Assembly (NCBI RefSeq): GCF_021650705.1
Contig: NZ_CP087138.1
Location: 496,001-560,000, forward strand
Origin: Pseudomonas sp. KNUC1026
GTDB lineage: Bacteria; Pseudomonadota; Gammaproteobacteria; Pseudomonadales; Pseudomonadaceae
Length of the DNA: 64,000 nucleotides
Reading direction: 5' to 3'
Position 1 is the first letter of the stretch, and every line of letters starts with the position of its first letter. The notes under the pieces are model-generated. The model had not been told where the DNA came from and did no database searches. It worked only from the letters and a program-made list of their open reading frames with translations. This document shows positions 9,545-19,483 of this stretch, one piece after another. A program made the position numbers and the translations under genes.

Positions 9545-11912
9545 TCAGTAGACGTCGCGGCGGTAGCGGCCCTGCTCGATCAACTGCTCCACCGCGTGGT
9601 CCCCGATCAGCTCACGCAAGGCGCGGTCCACACCGTCGGCCATGCCTTGCAGGCTGCCGCACACATAAAGCGCGGCGCCCTCGGCCAGCCATTGCCTGAG
9701 CGGTTCGGCCGCTTCGCGCAGGCGGCCCTGCACGTAGAACTTCTCGGCCTGGTCGCGCGAGAAGGCAAGATCCAGCCGTTGCAGGTGCCCGTTGGCCAGC
9801 CAGCATTCCAGCTCATGGCCGAGCAGCAGGTCGTGGGCGCGGTTGCGCTCACCGAACAACAGCCAGTTGCGGGAGTGGCCCTGCGCCTGCCGATGGCGCA
9901 ACAGGCTGCGCAGGCCGGCAAGGCCGGTGCCATTGCCGATCAGGATCAGCGGGCGATCATCCTCAGGCGCATGAAAGGCACTGTTGCGGCGCAGGTGCAC
10001 TTGCAGTGCGCTGCCCAGCGCCGCGTGCTCGGTGAGCCAGCCACTGCCCAGGCCCAGGCTGCCATCGGCGTGGCGATGCTGGCGCACCAGCAGTTCCAGG
10101 CCGCCGTCTGCGGGGAGCGAGGCGATGGAGTATTCCCGCGCCTGGGTGGCGTCGGCGCTTGGCCCGGGGATGATTTCGGCGATGTCGCCTGCGTCCCACG
10201 CTGCCTGGCCCTCAGGCAACAGGCGCAGGTGATAGACTGCCGCGCCCGCGCTGCCAGGGTTGAGCCGCGTGCGTTCGGCCAAGGTCCAGGGGCTGAAGCG
10301 CTCGGGGTGCGCGAGCACCGCCGCGCCGCCGGCCTGTGCAGCGACCTGCTCGGCCCACTGAGCCAGGGCGTTTGCGGCGTTGTTGTCGACTTCGATGCGC
10401 TCGAACAGCGGCGTTGCGCCTTGCGCGCTCAGCCAGGTGTCGAGCTTGCGGGCGAAACCACAGAATTGTGTGTAATTGCGGTCACCCAGCGCCAGCAGGC
10501 CGTAGCGTAGGTGGGGCAGGGGCCAGTGCAAGGCCGCCATCTGCCGCTCGAACAGGCGGGCGCTGTCGGGGGCCTCGCCATCGCCGAAAGTGCTGACCAC
10601 GAACAACGCACGGTCGGTGGCCTTCAGGTCGCCTTCGCTGATGGTGCCCAAGGCCCGCACCTTGGCACCGATGCCGCCGGCCTGCAGTTGCGCGGCGGCC
10701 TGCCAGGCCAGTTGCTCGGCCTGGCCGCTCTGGCTGGCGAAACCGATCAGCCAGCCTTCGCTGGCGGCGTCCAACCCTTGGCGGCTGTGGCGGATCAGCC
10801 GCTTCTTGCGCCGGCGGTCCAGGTACAGCAGCCAGCCGGTCACGAAGAACAGCGGCATGCACAGCGAGGCGAGTGTGATGATCAAGCGGCCGGGCAGGCC
10901 GAAGTAACTGCCCACGTGGATGGCGTACAAGCTGGTCAGCAACTGGTCGCCCAACGCCTTTTGCGCATAGGTGGCCTGGCTGCGCAGCTCGCCGGTTGCA
11001 GGCACCAGTTGCAGCTGGTTGAAGGCGCGGTCGTTGGGTGAGCTGCTCAGCAGGTAGAACACCGTGGCCACGCCGCTGGCGCGGGCCGGCAGGCGCAAGG
11101 TGTAGCTGGCAAGCTCGGGGCCTGCGGCCTGGTGAACGGCGCGGTCGATGGCGGTGAAGTCGACCTGCAGCGCTTCGGCGGCCTGGTTGCCGGGCCGGTC
11201 ACGGCGCTCGGCTGGGCGCTGCTCGGCCTGTTCGCTCGACAGCAACGCCGTAGCCCCGTCGCGAAACCAGGCGTACGACCAGGTCAGGCCGGTGAGCGCG
11301 CTGACGAGATACACCACCAGGCACCAGGTGCCAAACACCGCGTGCAAGTCCCATTGAAACGCCCGGCCTTTTTCGCCCAGTCCAGCGCCAGCCAGGCCCG
11401 CCACGACAGCGGCCGGCGCGGCCAGCGCAGGTAAAGGCCTGAAAGCAGAAGAACAACAGGGCCAGGGTGCAAGCGCCAGTGATCTGCCGGCCGGTATCGC
11501 CCATGGCCAGAAAGCGGTGCAGATCGAGCATCAAACGGAAGAAGCCATCACCGCTGACCTCGCCTTTGAGTGCCCCGGTGTAACTGTCGAAATAGCGCAG
11601 CTCCCCGCGCCGCTGCCCCGGCTCGGGCATGAAATAGGCCCGTGAAGCGTCGTTGGTGGCCACTTCCAGGTTGAGCCCGACCACTTCCTTGCCCACCGCC
11701 TGTTGCAACTGATCGACCAGTTGCCCCAGTGGCAGCGGGCCTTCGGGGCGTGGCTGCACCTTGAGCGTGTCGGGGTTCAATGCCTGGAGAATTTCATCCT
11801 GGAAGGAATAGAGCGCCCCGGTGATGCCCATCAGCGCAAGCACCAGCCCCGCCGTGATGCCGAAGAACCAGTGCAGTTGGAACAGAACCTTCTTGAACAC
11901 GCTGTCGCTCAC
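9545..11912 (-). CDS. piuB: PepSY-flavodoxin-ferredoxin reductase fusion, PiuB-like (two frameshifts)
   Basis: This is an inner-membrane oxidoreductase thought to reduce ferric siderophore complexes or electron carriers in iron uptake. The order is PepSY-type membrane helices (HWFFGITAGLVLALMGITG near the start, further helices through about residue 380), a flavodoxin-like FMN domain (FVVSTFGDGEAPDSA), then FAD/NADPH-binding sulfite-reductase-type modules (REYSIAS, GNGTGLAG, VCGSLQGMADGV) ending DVY. Two one-base gaps interrupt it: T5 at 11369-11373 and AAA at 11442-11444 (plus strand); each missing base restores a continuous 789-residue protein. GTG 11912 is my start choice, but its ribosome site is weak. 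The gene lies downstream of piuA on the same strand, as PA4513 does beside PA4514. Confidence 0.85.
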
Positions 11913-11939
11913 GAAAAAGGGTGGCCGCTTTCCACACGA

Positions 11940-11970
11940 CAAGCCCCGGCGAGGGAGTCGCCGGGGCTTG
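11940..11970 (-). terminator. 13-bp GC-rich hairpin between piuA and piuB
   Basis: A perfect 13-bp stem (CAAGCCCCGGCGA) with a 5-nt loop lies 28 nt upstream of the piuB start. No T tract follows on the minus strand, so it may act as an attenuator or mRNA-end stabiliser rather than a full terminator. Confidence 0.6.
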
Positions 11971-12081
11971 TAGGAGGGGCGGAAAGCAAATGATTGAGAA
12001 TATATATCATTTGATATTTTTTACAATTTACTGCTTCCACACTGGCCCTTGCAACAGCGCCTCAGGCCTCGCACGCAGGTG

Positions 12082-14315
12082 CTAGAACTTCACCCGCGTT
12101 GTGACCAGCGCCGTGCGGCCAGCCGCCATGCTTGCGTAGTGATTGCCCAGGGTGCGGTCGTAGTAGGCCTTGTCGGCGAGGTTCTGCACGTTCAACTGCA
12201 GCTCGACCGTTCGGCTCAGCTGGTAGTTGGCCATGGCGTCGAAGCGGGTGTAGGCCGGTACGTACACGCTGTTGCCGACGTCGCCAAACACCCGGCCTGC
12301 ATGAAATGCCCCGCCACCCACCGATAACTGCGGCGTCAGCGCATAGGTGCTCCACAGCACCAGGCTTTGCCGAGGCACATTGGGCAGGCGGTTGCCGCTG
12401 TTGTTCGGCGCGCTTGCATCCACCGTGCCGCGCCGGCCAGGCAGGCCGGCATCCACCAGCTCGCTGTCGAGCAGGCTGTAGCCCGCGTACACCTGCCACT
12501 GCGTGCTCAACTGGCCGGTAGCGCTCAGCTCCAGGCCATTGACCCTTGATGTACCGGCATTGCGGTAAGTGTTGTTGCCGACCAGCACGCGGGTGTTGTG
12601 CTTGACCGTATGGAACACCGCGCCGGCCAGCATGAGGTCGCCACCGGCTAGGTCCCATTTGCCGCCCAGTTCATGGTTGACGGTTTGCTCGGGCTGCAGC
12701 TCGCTGTGAACGTTGGCAGCGGCCAGCGGGTTGGTTTCGCTGCCTTCGCCGACCAGGCCGCCAACCGGCGTTGCCGAGGTGGCCCATGACAGGTAAAGGC
12801 TGGCCTCGGGCACCGGTTTGAAAACGACGCCGGCCTGGCCGTTCCAGAACTGGCTGGTGTGCCTGGCACGGCTGGTGCTGTCGCGGGCTTCGGTGCTGAA
12901 GTGGTCAAGCCGGGTGCCCAGGTTCAGTTGCCAGCGCGGCGACAGCTCGACAGTGTTCATCGCGTACAGCGCCAGTGTCTGGCCCTGAGTACGCGTGCGT
13001 GTGGCAGGGTCCAACGTTGCGCTGCCGTACCAGGGGTCGCGTGGGGAGGGGGCGCTCAGCCAGGTGCATTGGCCATCGCCGATCAGGCCCGGCAGGCAGC
13101 CGCCGGCTGGGTTCTTGTTAGGGCTGACTTTGTAACGCTGGACGTCAGTGTGCTCGCGGCTGGCCTCAAGCCCCAGGCTGTAGCGGTTGGCCAGCCCGCC
13201 TGCCTCGAAGCTGCCGAACACGTCGCTCTGCAGGCTCGCGGTATCGGTGTCGGAATGGCGTGAGTTGGCACGCCGCCACACCGTGCCGTAGCGGTCGACG
13301 TTGTGCTGGCTGCCATCAGGGTTGGTGAGAATGTAGTCCTGGCCGCTGTTGCCGATGCGCAGGGTGGTGCGTGAGGTGAGGTGCTCGGTGAAGTCATGCT
13401 CGGCGGTGAGGGTGGTGAGGTCCGCGCGGGTCTTGCGAAAGTCGCGGGCTTTCAAGCCATAGAAGTTCGAGCGGTCGCCGCCATCGATGGGCCTGTCCTT
13501 CACATGGCCGGCGGCCGACCCGTATCGATAAGGGATGCCTGAGTCAGGCAACTCGTCGCTGCGCAAATGGTAGTGGCTCAGGGTCAGCCGCGTAGGCGTC
13601 CCCAGCCCGAGGCTCAACGAAGGAGCGATGCCCTGCCGGCGTTGCTCCACCGCCTGCCGGCCAGCGACGTTCTGATCGTGGCTGAGCAGGTTCAGGCGCA
13701 GGGCGGCGTGGCTTGTGAGTGGCTGGTTGAGGTCGAGGGTATAGCGCTGGGTCTGGTCTGAGCCGTAGGTCAGGCCGGCTTCGGCGAAGCGTTGCGCTTG
13801 CGGCAGCTTGCTGACCAGGTTGAGGCTGCCACCTGCCGCGCCGCGGCCGGCGAACGCGGAATTGGGCCCCTTGATCACTTCGACGCGCTCGATGTTGAAC
13901 AGCTCGCGGCTCTGCCCGCCGATATCGCGCACGCCATCGACGAAGGTATCTCCCTGGGCGTCGAAGCCGCGAATGAACGGCCGGTCCCCCAGAGGGTTGC
14001 CACCCTCACCGGCACCGAAGGTGATGCCGGGAGAAAACCGTAGCGCCTCCTGCAGGGTCAATGCCGCGCTGTCACGCAGCAGCGGTTCGGTGAGCGTGGT
14101 GGTCGAGCGTGGGGTATCCAACTCGGCCGCGGTGTGTTCGGCGCCCGTGGCTGAGGCTGCCTTGTAACTGCGCGCCTCGCCGTCGATCTGGATAGTTTCG
14201 AGCTCGACGGCGGGGCCCGCCCAGGCAGGCGCAGCCAACAGGCTCATTGCACTGGCGAGTGCCAAGCAGCCGTTTCTATTTATTTCCAGGTAATTGTTTT
14301 TACGCGTTTTTTCAT
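12082..14315 (-). CDS. piuA: TonB-dependent catecholate siderophore receptor, PiuA-like
   Basis: This is an outer-membrane receptor importing ferric siderophores with energy from TonB-ExbBD. The protein shows a signal peptide cut after APAWA, a TonB-box region, a plug domain (LQEALRFSPGITFGAGEGG, IRGFDAQGDTFVDG, VEVIKGPNSAFAGRGAAGG) and a beta barrel ending in Phe, the usual BAM signal. The open frame reaches back to 14379, which would put the start inside the Fur-like site. ATG 14315 followed by Lys-rich codons gives a normal signal peptide if the A6 run (T6 at 14307-14312) lacks one A, so I place the start there. The mature length is normal for PiuA/Fiu receptors. Divergent piuC and downstream piuB support the assignment. 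Confidence 0.85.
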
Positions 14316-14375
14316 GTGACGCCCCAATGCGCTCGATCTGAAGGGGCGGCACTTTAAGAGTCGTCTGGGGTGTTC

Positions 14376-14394
14376 TCAAATGAGAATGAGTATC
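14376..14394. promoter_or_regulatory. Fur-box-like site between piuA and piuC
   Basis: The 19-mer TCAAATGAGAATGAGTATC matches 13 of 19 positions of the classical Fur consensus and lies in the only intergenic space shared by the divergent piuA and piuC genes. Iron repression of both is expected from the family; binding itself is inferred. Confidence 0.6.
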
Positions 14395-14501
14395 GAATTG
14401 TGAAGTGGGCCTTTTGCTAGCTCAGCAGGCCGGATGCCACGATTGTCGAGGGCGTTTGAGACTGACTATCATCGCCGCCCTCTCAGATGCCGGTGCCCGT
14501 T

Positions 14502-15179
14502 ATGCTTCTCCAGATCCCGCAGTTGTTCTCTCGCCAAGAAGCGCAGCGCATCCGCCAGGCGCTGGAAAACGCCGAATGGATCGACGGCAAGGCGACTGCG
14601 GGCTATCAATCCGCGAAGGCCAAGCACAACGAGCAACTGGCCGAGGATCACCCGCTTGCCCGGGAGCTTGGCGAGGCCGTCGTGCAGCGATTGTGGGGCA
14701 ACCCGTTGTTCATGGCGGCCGCGTTGCCGGCCAAGATATTCCCGCCGCTGATCAACCGCTATGGGCCGGGGCAGGGCTTCGGTACTCACATCGACAACGC
14801 CGTTCGCCAGGGGCGCGGTGGCGAGCGAATACGCACGGATCTTTCGACCACAGTGTTCTTCAGCGAGCCTGAGGGTTACGACGGGGGAGAGCTGGAGATC
14901 CAGGACACTTATGGCCCGCAGCGGATCAAACTGGCGGCCGGCGACGCAGTGCTGTACCCCGGCACGAGTTTGCACAAGGTCAACGAGGTAACGCGGGGAA
15001 CGCGATACGCTGCGTTTTTCTGGACTCAGAGCCTGGTGCGGGAAGATGCCCAGCGCACCTTGCTGTTCGAGATGGACAGCGCCATCCAGGCACTGGCGTG
15101 TGAGGTGCCCGATCACCCCTCGCTGGTGCGGCTGACCGGGGCATATCACAACCTGTTGCGCCGCTGGGTGGAGGTGTAA
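14502..15179 (+). CDS. piuC: PKHD-type 2-oxoglutarate/Fe(II) hydroxylase PiuC
   Basis: This is an iron-regulated cytosolic dioxygenase of the YbiX/PiuC family, co-found with PiuA-type receptors. Its substrate is not firmly known; a role in siderophore processing is usually suggested. The 225-residue product has the double-stranded beta-helix with HxD in GTHIDNAV, the distal His in [10 protein letters not shown] and the following Arg of TRGTRY that binds 2-oxoglutarate. I start at ATG 14502 ([10 protein letters not shown]), the conserved N-terminus; an in-frame ATG at 14487 is also possible. It is transcribed divergently from piuA and converges on speC with a 22-nt gap. Confidence 0.9.
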   Translation: MLLQIPQLFSRQEAQRIRQALENAEWIDGKATAGYQSAKAKHNEQLAEDHPLARELGEAVVQRLWGNPLFMAAALPAKIFPPLINRYGPGQGFGTHIDNAVRQGRGGERIRTDLSTTVFFSEPEGYDGGELEIQDTYGPQRIKLAAGDAVLYPGTSLHKVNEVTRGTRYAAFFWTQSLVREDAQRTLLFEMDSAIQALACEVPDHPSLVRLTGAYHNLLRRWVEV

Positions 15180-15201
15180 GCCCCACCCGGCGGTTATCGG
15201 C

Positions 15202-16365
15202 TTACAGGTAGAACGACTTCAGCGGCGGGAAGCCGTTGAATTCCACCGCGCTGTAGCTGGTGGTGTAGGCACCGGTGGAGAACCAGTACAGGCGGTCACC
15301 GCTGGCAAGGTTCAACGGCAGGCCGTACTTGTAGTTCTCGTACATGATGTCGGCGCTGTCGCAGGTTGGGCCGGCAATCACTACTTCCTCGTCTTCACCT
15401 TTCTTCTCGGTCCATACCGGGAACTTGATCGACTCGTCGGTGGTTTCGATCAGGCCGGAGAACTTGCCCACGTCGGTGTACACCCAGCGCTCGACCGAGG
15501 TACGCGATTTGCGCGCCACCAGCACAACTTCACTGACCAGCACGCCGGCGTTGGCGATCAGCGAACGGCCAGGCTCCAGAATGATTTCCGGCAGGTCGTC
15601 ACCGAAGTCTTCTTTCAGGAAGCGAATGATTTCCTGGGCGTAGGTTTCCAGGCTGTTGGTGCGCTGGATGTAGTTGGCCGGGAAGCCGCCACCCATGTTG
15701 ATCATCTGCAGGGTGATGCCGTCTTCGGTCTTGAGGCGGTCGAAGATCACCTTGACCTTGGCGATGGCCGAGTCCCACACGTCGATGTCACGCTGCTGGC
15801 TGCCGACGTGGAACGACACGCCGTAGGGCACCAGGCCCAGTTGCTTGGCCAGGATCAGCAGGTCCAGGGCCATGTCGGGGTTGCAGCCGAACTTGCGCGA
15901 CAGCGGCCAGTCGGCGCTGGTGGAGCCGTCGGTGAGGATGCGCACGTAGACTTTCGAACCGGGCGCAGCCTTGGCGATGTTGCGCAGGTCGGCCTCGGAG
16001 TCGGTGGCGTACAGGCGCACGCCTTTTTCGTAGAAGTAGCGCACGTCGCGCGCTTTCTTGATGGTGTTGCCGTAGCTGATGCGGTCGGGGGTGACGCCCT
16101 GGCCCATGACCTTGTCCAGCTCGTAGATCGAGGCGATGTCGAAGTTCGAGCCTTTGTCGCGCAGCAGGTCGATGATCTCGACGGCCGGGTTGGCTTTTAC
16201 CGCGTAGTACACCTTGGCGAATTCGAACCCGGCGCGCAGGTCGTCGTAGGCCTGGGCGATCATCTGGGTGTCGATGACCACGAACGGGGTTTCCTGGGTG
16301 TCGGCGAACGCCTTCATGCGCTTGAAGGTGTCGGGGGCGTAGTAGTCTTCGACCTTGATCGACAT
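15202..16365 (-). CDS. speC: Ornithine decarboxylase (alanine-racemase-fold, eukaryotic-type)
   Basis: It converts L-ornithine to putrescine in the cytosol using PLP, the entry to polyamine synthesis. The 387-residue product has the fold III hallmarks: the PLP lysine in YYAVKANP, FHVGSQQ, the glycine-rich phosphate loop INMGGGFPANY, EPGRS, and the C-terminal catalytic Cys in GPTCDSAD together with Tyr in WFSTGAYTTSYS. ATG 16365 follows GAGGAG at good spacing. In P. aeruginosa speC lies a few genes from piuC as it does here. Some relatives also decarboxylate lysine, so mixed specificity cannot be excluded. Confidence 0.93.
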   Translation of the reverse strand: MSIKVEDYYAPDTFKRMKAFADTQETPFVVIDTQMIAQAYDDLRAGFEFAKVYYAVKANPAVEIIDLLRDKGSNFDIASIYELDKVMGQGVTPDRISYGNTIKKARDVRYFYEKGVRLYATDSEADLRNIAKAAPGSKVYVRILTDGSTSADWPLSRKFGCNPDMALDLLILAKQLGLVPYGVSFHVGSQQRDIDVWDSAIAKVKVIFDRLKTEDGITLQMINMGGGFPANYIQRTNSLETYAQEIIRFLKEDFGDDLPEIILEPGRSLIANAGVLVSEVVLVARKSRTSVERWVYTDVGKFSGLIETTDESIKFPVWTEKKGEDEEVVIAGPTCDSADIMYENYKYGLPLNLASGDRLYWFSTGAYTTSYSAVEFNGFPPLKSFYL

Positions 16366-16742
16366 GGGGTACTCCTCAGGTGGCAAACGATGAATGTAAG
16401 TGGCTGATCTGCAAGCGCCCTCCGTATCCCCACTTTGGTTCGCCTACTTCCCAAGGCATGTCGCCGAAAGCAAAAAGGCCACGCCGGGTGAGGGGGGTGA
16501 CCTTGCTGTCTCGTCGTCAGTACTTGAGCCGGATGGATCGTTTCCAGCATGGACGCTCGGCGCGCACTGTAGGGCGAGAGGGGGCCAAGATCAACTAAAA
16601 ATGTCGTGTTTAAATAAATTCAACGTACTGCAAAATAAATTCAACAAAGTTGCAGTTTCTTCAACTTATTTAACCGACACATATGACAGAGAGGTGTTCC
16701 CTGCTCGTGATATTCACAAGCAGGGAATTCAGGCGGCGGGGG
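16366..16742. other. Intergenic region with speC promoter and phased TTCAAC repeats
   Basis: No gene is seen in these 377 nt. The speC-proximal half has normal GC. The distal part is AT-rich and holds a perfect 13-nt direct repeat AAATAAATTCAAC at 16612-16624 and 16633-16645, plus a third TTCAAC at 16660-16665, spaced 21 and 20 nt, about two helical turns. A hairpin with a 9-bp stem (16697-16705 pairing with 16719-16727) ends the region next to the osmoprotectant operon stop. Confidence 0.6.
16697..16727 (-). terminator. Hairpin after the osmoprotectant ABC operon
   Basis: TTCCCTGCT pairs perfectly with AGCAGGGAA over a 13-nt loop, 15 nt beyond the stop of the ATPase gene. No T run follows on the minus strand, so termination strength is uncertain. 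Confidence 0.45.
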
Positions 16743-17900
16743 TCAGGCGGAGGCTTGTTCAGCCGGCGACACGATACTGGTCTTCATGCCGCGCGAACGG
16801 CCCGAGCTCAGGTAGGCCGCGATCGATTCCTGGGTCACTTCACCGAGAAACACCTGTTCGGCATCGAGCACCGGCAGCCAGGCGCGGTTGAACTCGTACA
16901 TGCGCGACAGCAGGATGCGCAGGTTCTCGTCATAGGCGGCGGTGGCGTTGAACTCGCGCAGGAAGTCGGCGCAGGTGCCGCTCTGGCGGTGCAGGTCGCG
17001 CCGGCGCACGTAGCCCATGGCCTTGTTGGCGGCATCGGTGACCACCACATAGCGGCGGTCGTGCTCGTCCATCAGCTCCAGCGCATCGGCCACGGTGGTC
17101 TCGGGGCTGGCCGACGGGGCGTTGTCGGCGGCGTCTTCGGCCTTGACCAACAGCAGGCGCTTGAGCGTGCTGTCCTGGCCGACGAAGTTGCTGACGAAAT
17201 CGTCGACCGGGTGGGCCAGCAGGGTGTCGGGGTGGTCGAGCTGCAGCAGCTTGCCGGCGCGGAAGATGGCGATCTTGTCACCCAGCTTCAGAGCTTCGTC
17301 GATATCGTGGCTGACCATGATCACGGTCTTGTTCAATGCACGTTGCATCTCGAAGAACTCGTTCTGGATCATCTCGCGGTTGATCGGGTCGACCGCGCCG
17401 AACGGCTCGTCCATCAGCAGCAGCGGCGCTTCGGCCGCCAGGGCGCGGATTACGCCGATACGCTGTTGCTGGCCACCGGAAAGCTCACGCGGATAGCGCT
17501 GCAGGTACTGCTTGGGTTCGAGCTTGATCATGCTCATCAGCTCGCGCGCCCGTTCACGGCACTTGTCCTTGTCCCAGCCGAGCAGGCGCGGCACCACCGT
17601 GATGTTTTCCTCGATGGTCATGTTCGGGAACAGGCCGATCTGCTGGATCACGTAGCCGATCTTGCGGCGCAGGGTCACTTCGTCGAGCGAGGTGGTGTCT
17701 TCGCCATTGATCAGCACTTTGCCGGAGGAGGGCTCGATCAGGCGGTTGATCATCTTGAGCGTGGTGCTCTTGCCGCAGCCCGAAGGGCCCAGGAACACGC
17801 AGATCTCGCCCTCGTTGACCGTAAGGTTCACCGAATCGACGGCGCGCACTTCCTTGCCGTTGCTCTGGAAGGTTTTGGTGAGGTTCTGAAGTTCGATCAT
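16743..17900 (-). CDS. Osmoprotectant (betaine/choline/carnitine) ABC transporter ATPase, OpuCA/ProV-like
   Basis: This cytosolic ATPase powers uptake of quaternary-amine osmolytes with the adjacent permeases and binding protein. The 385-residue chain shows Walker A GPSGCGKST, Q-loop QQIGLFP, signature LSGGQQQR, Walker B LLLMDEPFGAVD and switch His in VSHDIDE. A C-terminal pair of CBS domains (about residues 255-370) follows; in OpuA/OpuC-type transporters these sense ionic strength. ATG 17900 overlaps the upstream permease stop by 4 nt (ATGA), indicating translational coupling. It is the last gene of the four-gene operon. Confidence 0.92.
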   Translation of the reverse strand: MIELQNLTKTFQSNGKEVRAVDSVNLTVNEGEICVFLGPSGCGKSTTLKMINRLIEPSSGKVLINGEDTTSLDEVTLRRKIGYVIQQIGLFPNMTIEENITVVPRLLGWDKDKCRERARELMSMIKLEPKQYLQRYPRELSGGQQQRIGVIRALAAEAPLLLMDEPFGAVDPINREMIQNEFFEMQRALNKTVIMVSHDIDEALKLGDKIAIFRAGKLLQLDHPDTLLAHPVDDFVSNFVGQDSTLKRLLLVKAEDAADNAPSASPETTVADALELMDEHDRRYVVVTDAANKAMGYVRRRDLHRQSGTCADFLREFNATAAYDENLRILLSRMYEFNRAWLPVLDAEQVFLGEVTQESIAAYLSSGRSRGMKTSIVSPAEQASA

Positions 17901-18550
17901 TTGAGCAGTCCTTTCGGGGTCAGCGAGCGTTGCAGCCATTGCAGGAGCAGGTCGGCGATGATGGCGAGCAGGCTCACCAGCACGGCACCGACGACCAGCA
18001 TCGACATGTCGCTGCGGCTGATGGAGGTCAGGATAAGGACACCGAGGCCGCCGGCCCCGATGGTGGCGGCGATGGTCATCACGCCAATGTTCATCACGAC
18101 GGCCGTGCGCACACCGGCCAGGATCACCGGCACCGCGATGGGCAGTTCGACCATGCGCAGGCGCTGGCCGAAGGTCATGCCGATGCCGCGCGCGGCTTCG
18201 CGGATACCGGGCTCAACGCTGGTCAGCGCCAGGTAGGTGTTGCGCAGGATCGGCAGCAGCGAGTAAAGGAACACCGCGGTGATCGCTGGCAATGGGCCCA
18301 GGCCTTGGCCGAACTTGGAGTAGAACGGCAGCAGCAGGCCGAACAGCGCAATGGAAGGGATGGTCAGCAGCACGGTGGCGCTGGCCTGCAGTGGGCCTGC
18401 CAGGACCGGGAAGCGGGTCATTACGATGCCTACCGGCACCCCGACCAGAATCGCCAAGGTCACTGCGATACCCACCAGCATCACGTGCTGGCCAGTCAGT
18501 TGCAGCACCTGGGCCCAGTCGATGTGGCTGAATGTATCGACAATGCTCAT
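17897..18550 (-). CDS. Osmoprotectant ABC transporter permease 1
   Basis: The 217-residue inner-membrane protein has about five to six helices and the binding-protein-dependent permease coupling loop (EAARGIGMTFGQRLRMVELP). It pairs with the permease at 19484 to form the channel and overlaps the genes on both sides by 4 nt. The size and the VMNIGVMTIAATIGAGGLG segment match OpuCB/OpuCD and YehW-type permeases. Confidence 0.9.
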   Translation of the reverse strand: MSIVDTFSHIDWAQVLQLTGQHVMLVGIAVTLAILVGVPVGIVMTRFPVLAGPLQASATVLLTIPSIALFGLLLPFYSKFGQGLGPLPAITAVFLYSLLPILRNTYLALTSVEPGIREAARGIGMTFGQRLRMVELPIAVPVILAGVRTAVVMNIGVMTIAATIGAGGLGVLILTSISRSDMSMLVVGAVLVSLLAIIADLLLQWLQRSLTPKGLLK

Positions 18551-19458
18551 TTGGCCTCCTGCTGATTCAGTTCAGGGTGCTTGGCGAGAAAAGCCTTGGC
18601 GACCTGGGTGGGGCTGTCGTGGTCAACGTCGACGCTGGCATTGAGCTGGCGCATGGTGGCGTTATCCAGCAGCGCAGCGAGCGGTTTGAGCAGGGCAGCC
18701 AGTTCCGGGTGCGCGTCGAGGTAGTCCTTGCGCACCACCGGGGCTGCGGTGTAGTCGGGGAAGTAATGCAGGTCGTCTTCGAGCACCTTCAGGCGGAACG
18801 AATCCAGGCGGCCGTCGGTGGTGTAGACCAGCCCGGCGAATACCTGGCCGTTCTTCAGCGCCGTGTACACAAGGCCTGCATCCATCTGGCGGATGTCCCG
18901 GCGAGTGAATTTCAGGTCGTAGGTCTGGGTCAGGCCAACGAGGCCGTCAGGGCGGTTGGCGAACTCGGTGTCCAGGGCCACCACGTGGCTCTTTTTCGGT
19001 TCGTCCTTGAGCACCTGGTTGAGCTGGCTGATGGTGTTCACCTGCGGGTACTGCTGGGCGACCTTCTCGGGGAAGGCCAGGGCGTAGGTGTTGTTGAACT
19101 TGGAGGGTTCAAGCCACACCAGGCCCTCTTTGGCGTCCAGCTCCTTGACGCGCTGGTAGGTAGCGTCGCTGTCGAGCTTTTCGTTCACATGGTTGTAGGA
19201 CACCAGCGAGACACCGGTGTATTCCCAGAGCATGTCCAGCTGCCCGGTTTCCTGGGCGCTGCGGGCGATGTTGCTGCCCAGCCCCGAGGTAATGCGAACG
19301 TCGTAGCCTTTGGTCTTGAGGTATTCGGCGGTGAGGGTGGCGAGCACGGTCTGCTCGGTGAATACCCTGGCGCCGATGCGCAGCACCGGTTGCGGTGCTG
19401 CCTGGGCGAGGCCGGCGCAAAGCAGCGCCAGGCCCGCCAGTAATGTGCGTGTCTTCAT
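18547..19458 (-). CDS. Osmoprotectant ABC transporter periplasmic binding protein
   Basis: The 303-residue product has a Sec signal peptide (MKTRTLLAGLALLCAGLAQA) and no lipobox, so it is soluble in the periplasm. The OpuAC-type fold is suggested by RIGARVFTEQTVLATLTAEYL, WEYTGV, EPSKFNNTYALA and the C-terminal LKPLAALLDNATMRQLNASVD. It delivers glycine betaine, choline or a related amine to the two permeases. It overlaps the following permease gene (17897-18550) by 4 nt. Confidence 0.9.
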   Translation of the reverse strand: MKTRTLLAGLALLCAGLAQAAPQPVLRIGARVFTEQTVLATLTAEYLKTKGYDVRITSGLGSNIARSAQETGQLDMLWEYTGVSLVSYNHVNEKLDSDATYQRVKELDAKEGLVWLEPSKFNNTYALAFPEKVAQQYPQVNTISQLNQVLKDEPKKSHVVALDTEFANRPDGLVGLTQTYDLKFTRRDIRQMDAGLVYTALKNGQVFAGLVYTTDGRLDSFRLKVLEDDLHYFPDYTAAPVVRKDYLDAHPELAALLKPLAALLDNATMRQLNASVDVDHDSPTQVAKAFLAKHPELNQQEAK

Positions 19459-19483
19459 GTTCGGTCCTTTATCGTGGCCAGGC

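Noticed and set aside
16683..18236. 517-codon plus-strand open frame
   Set aside because: It runs opposite the osmoprotectant ATPase and permease, which have clear motifs and operon overlaps.
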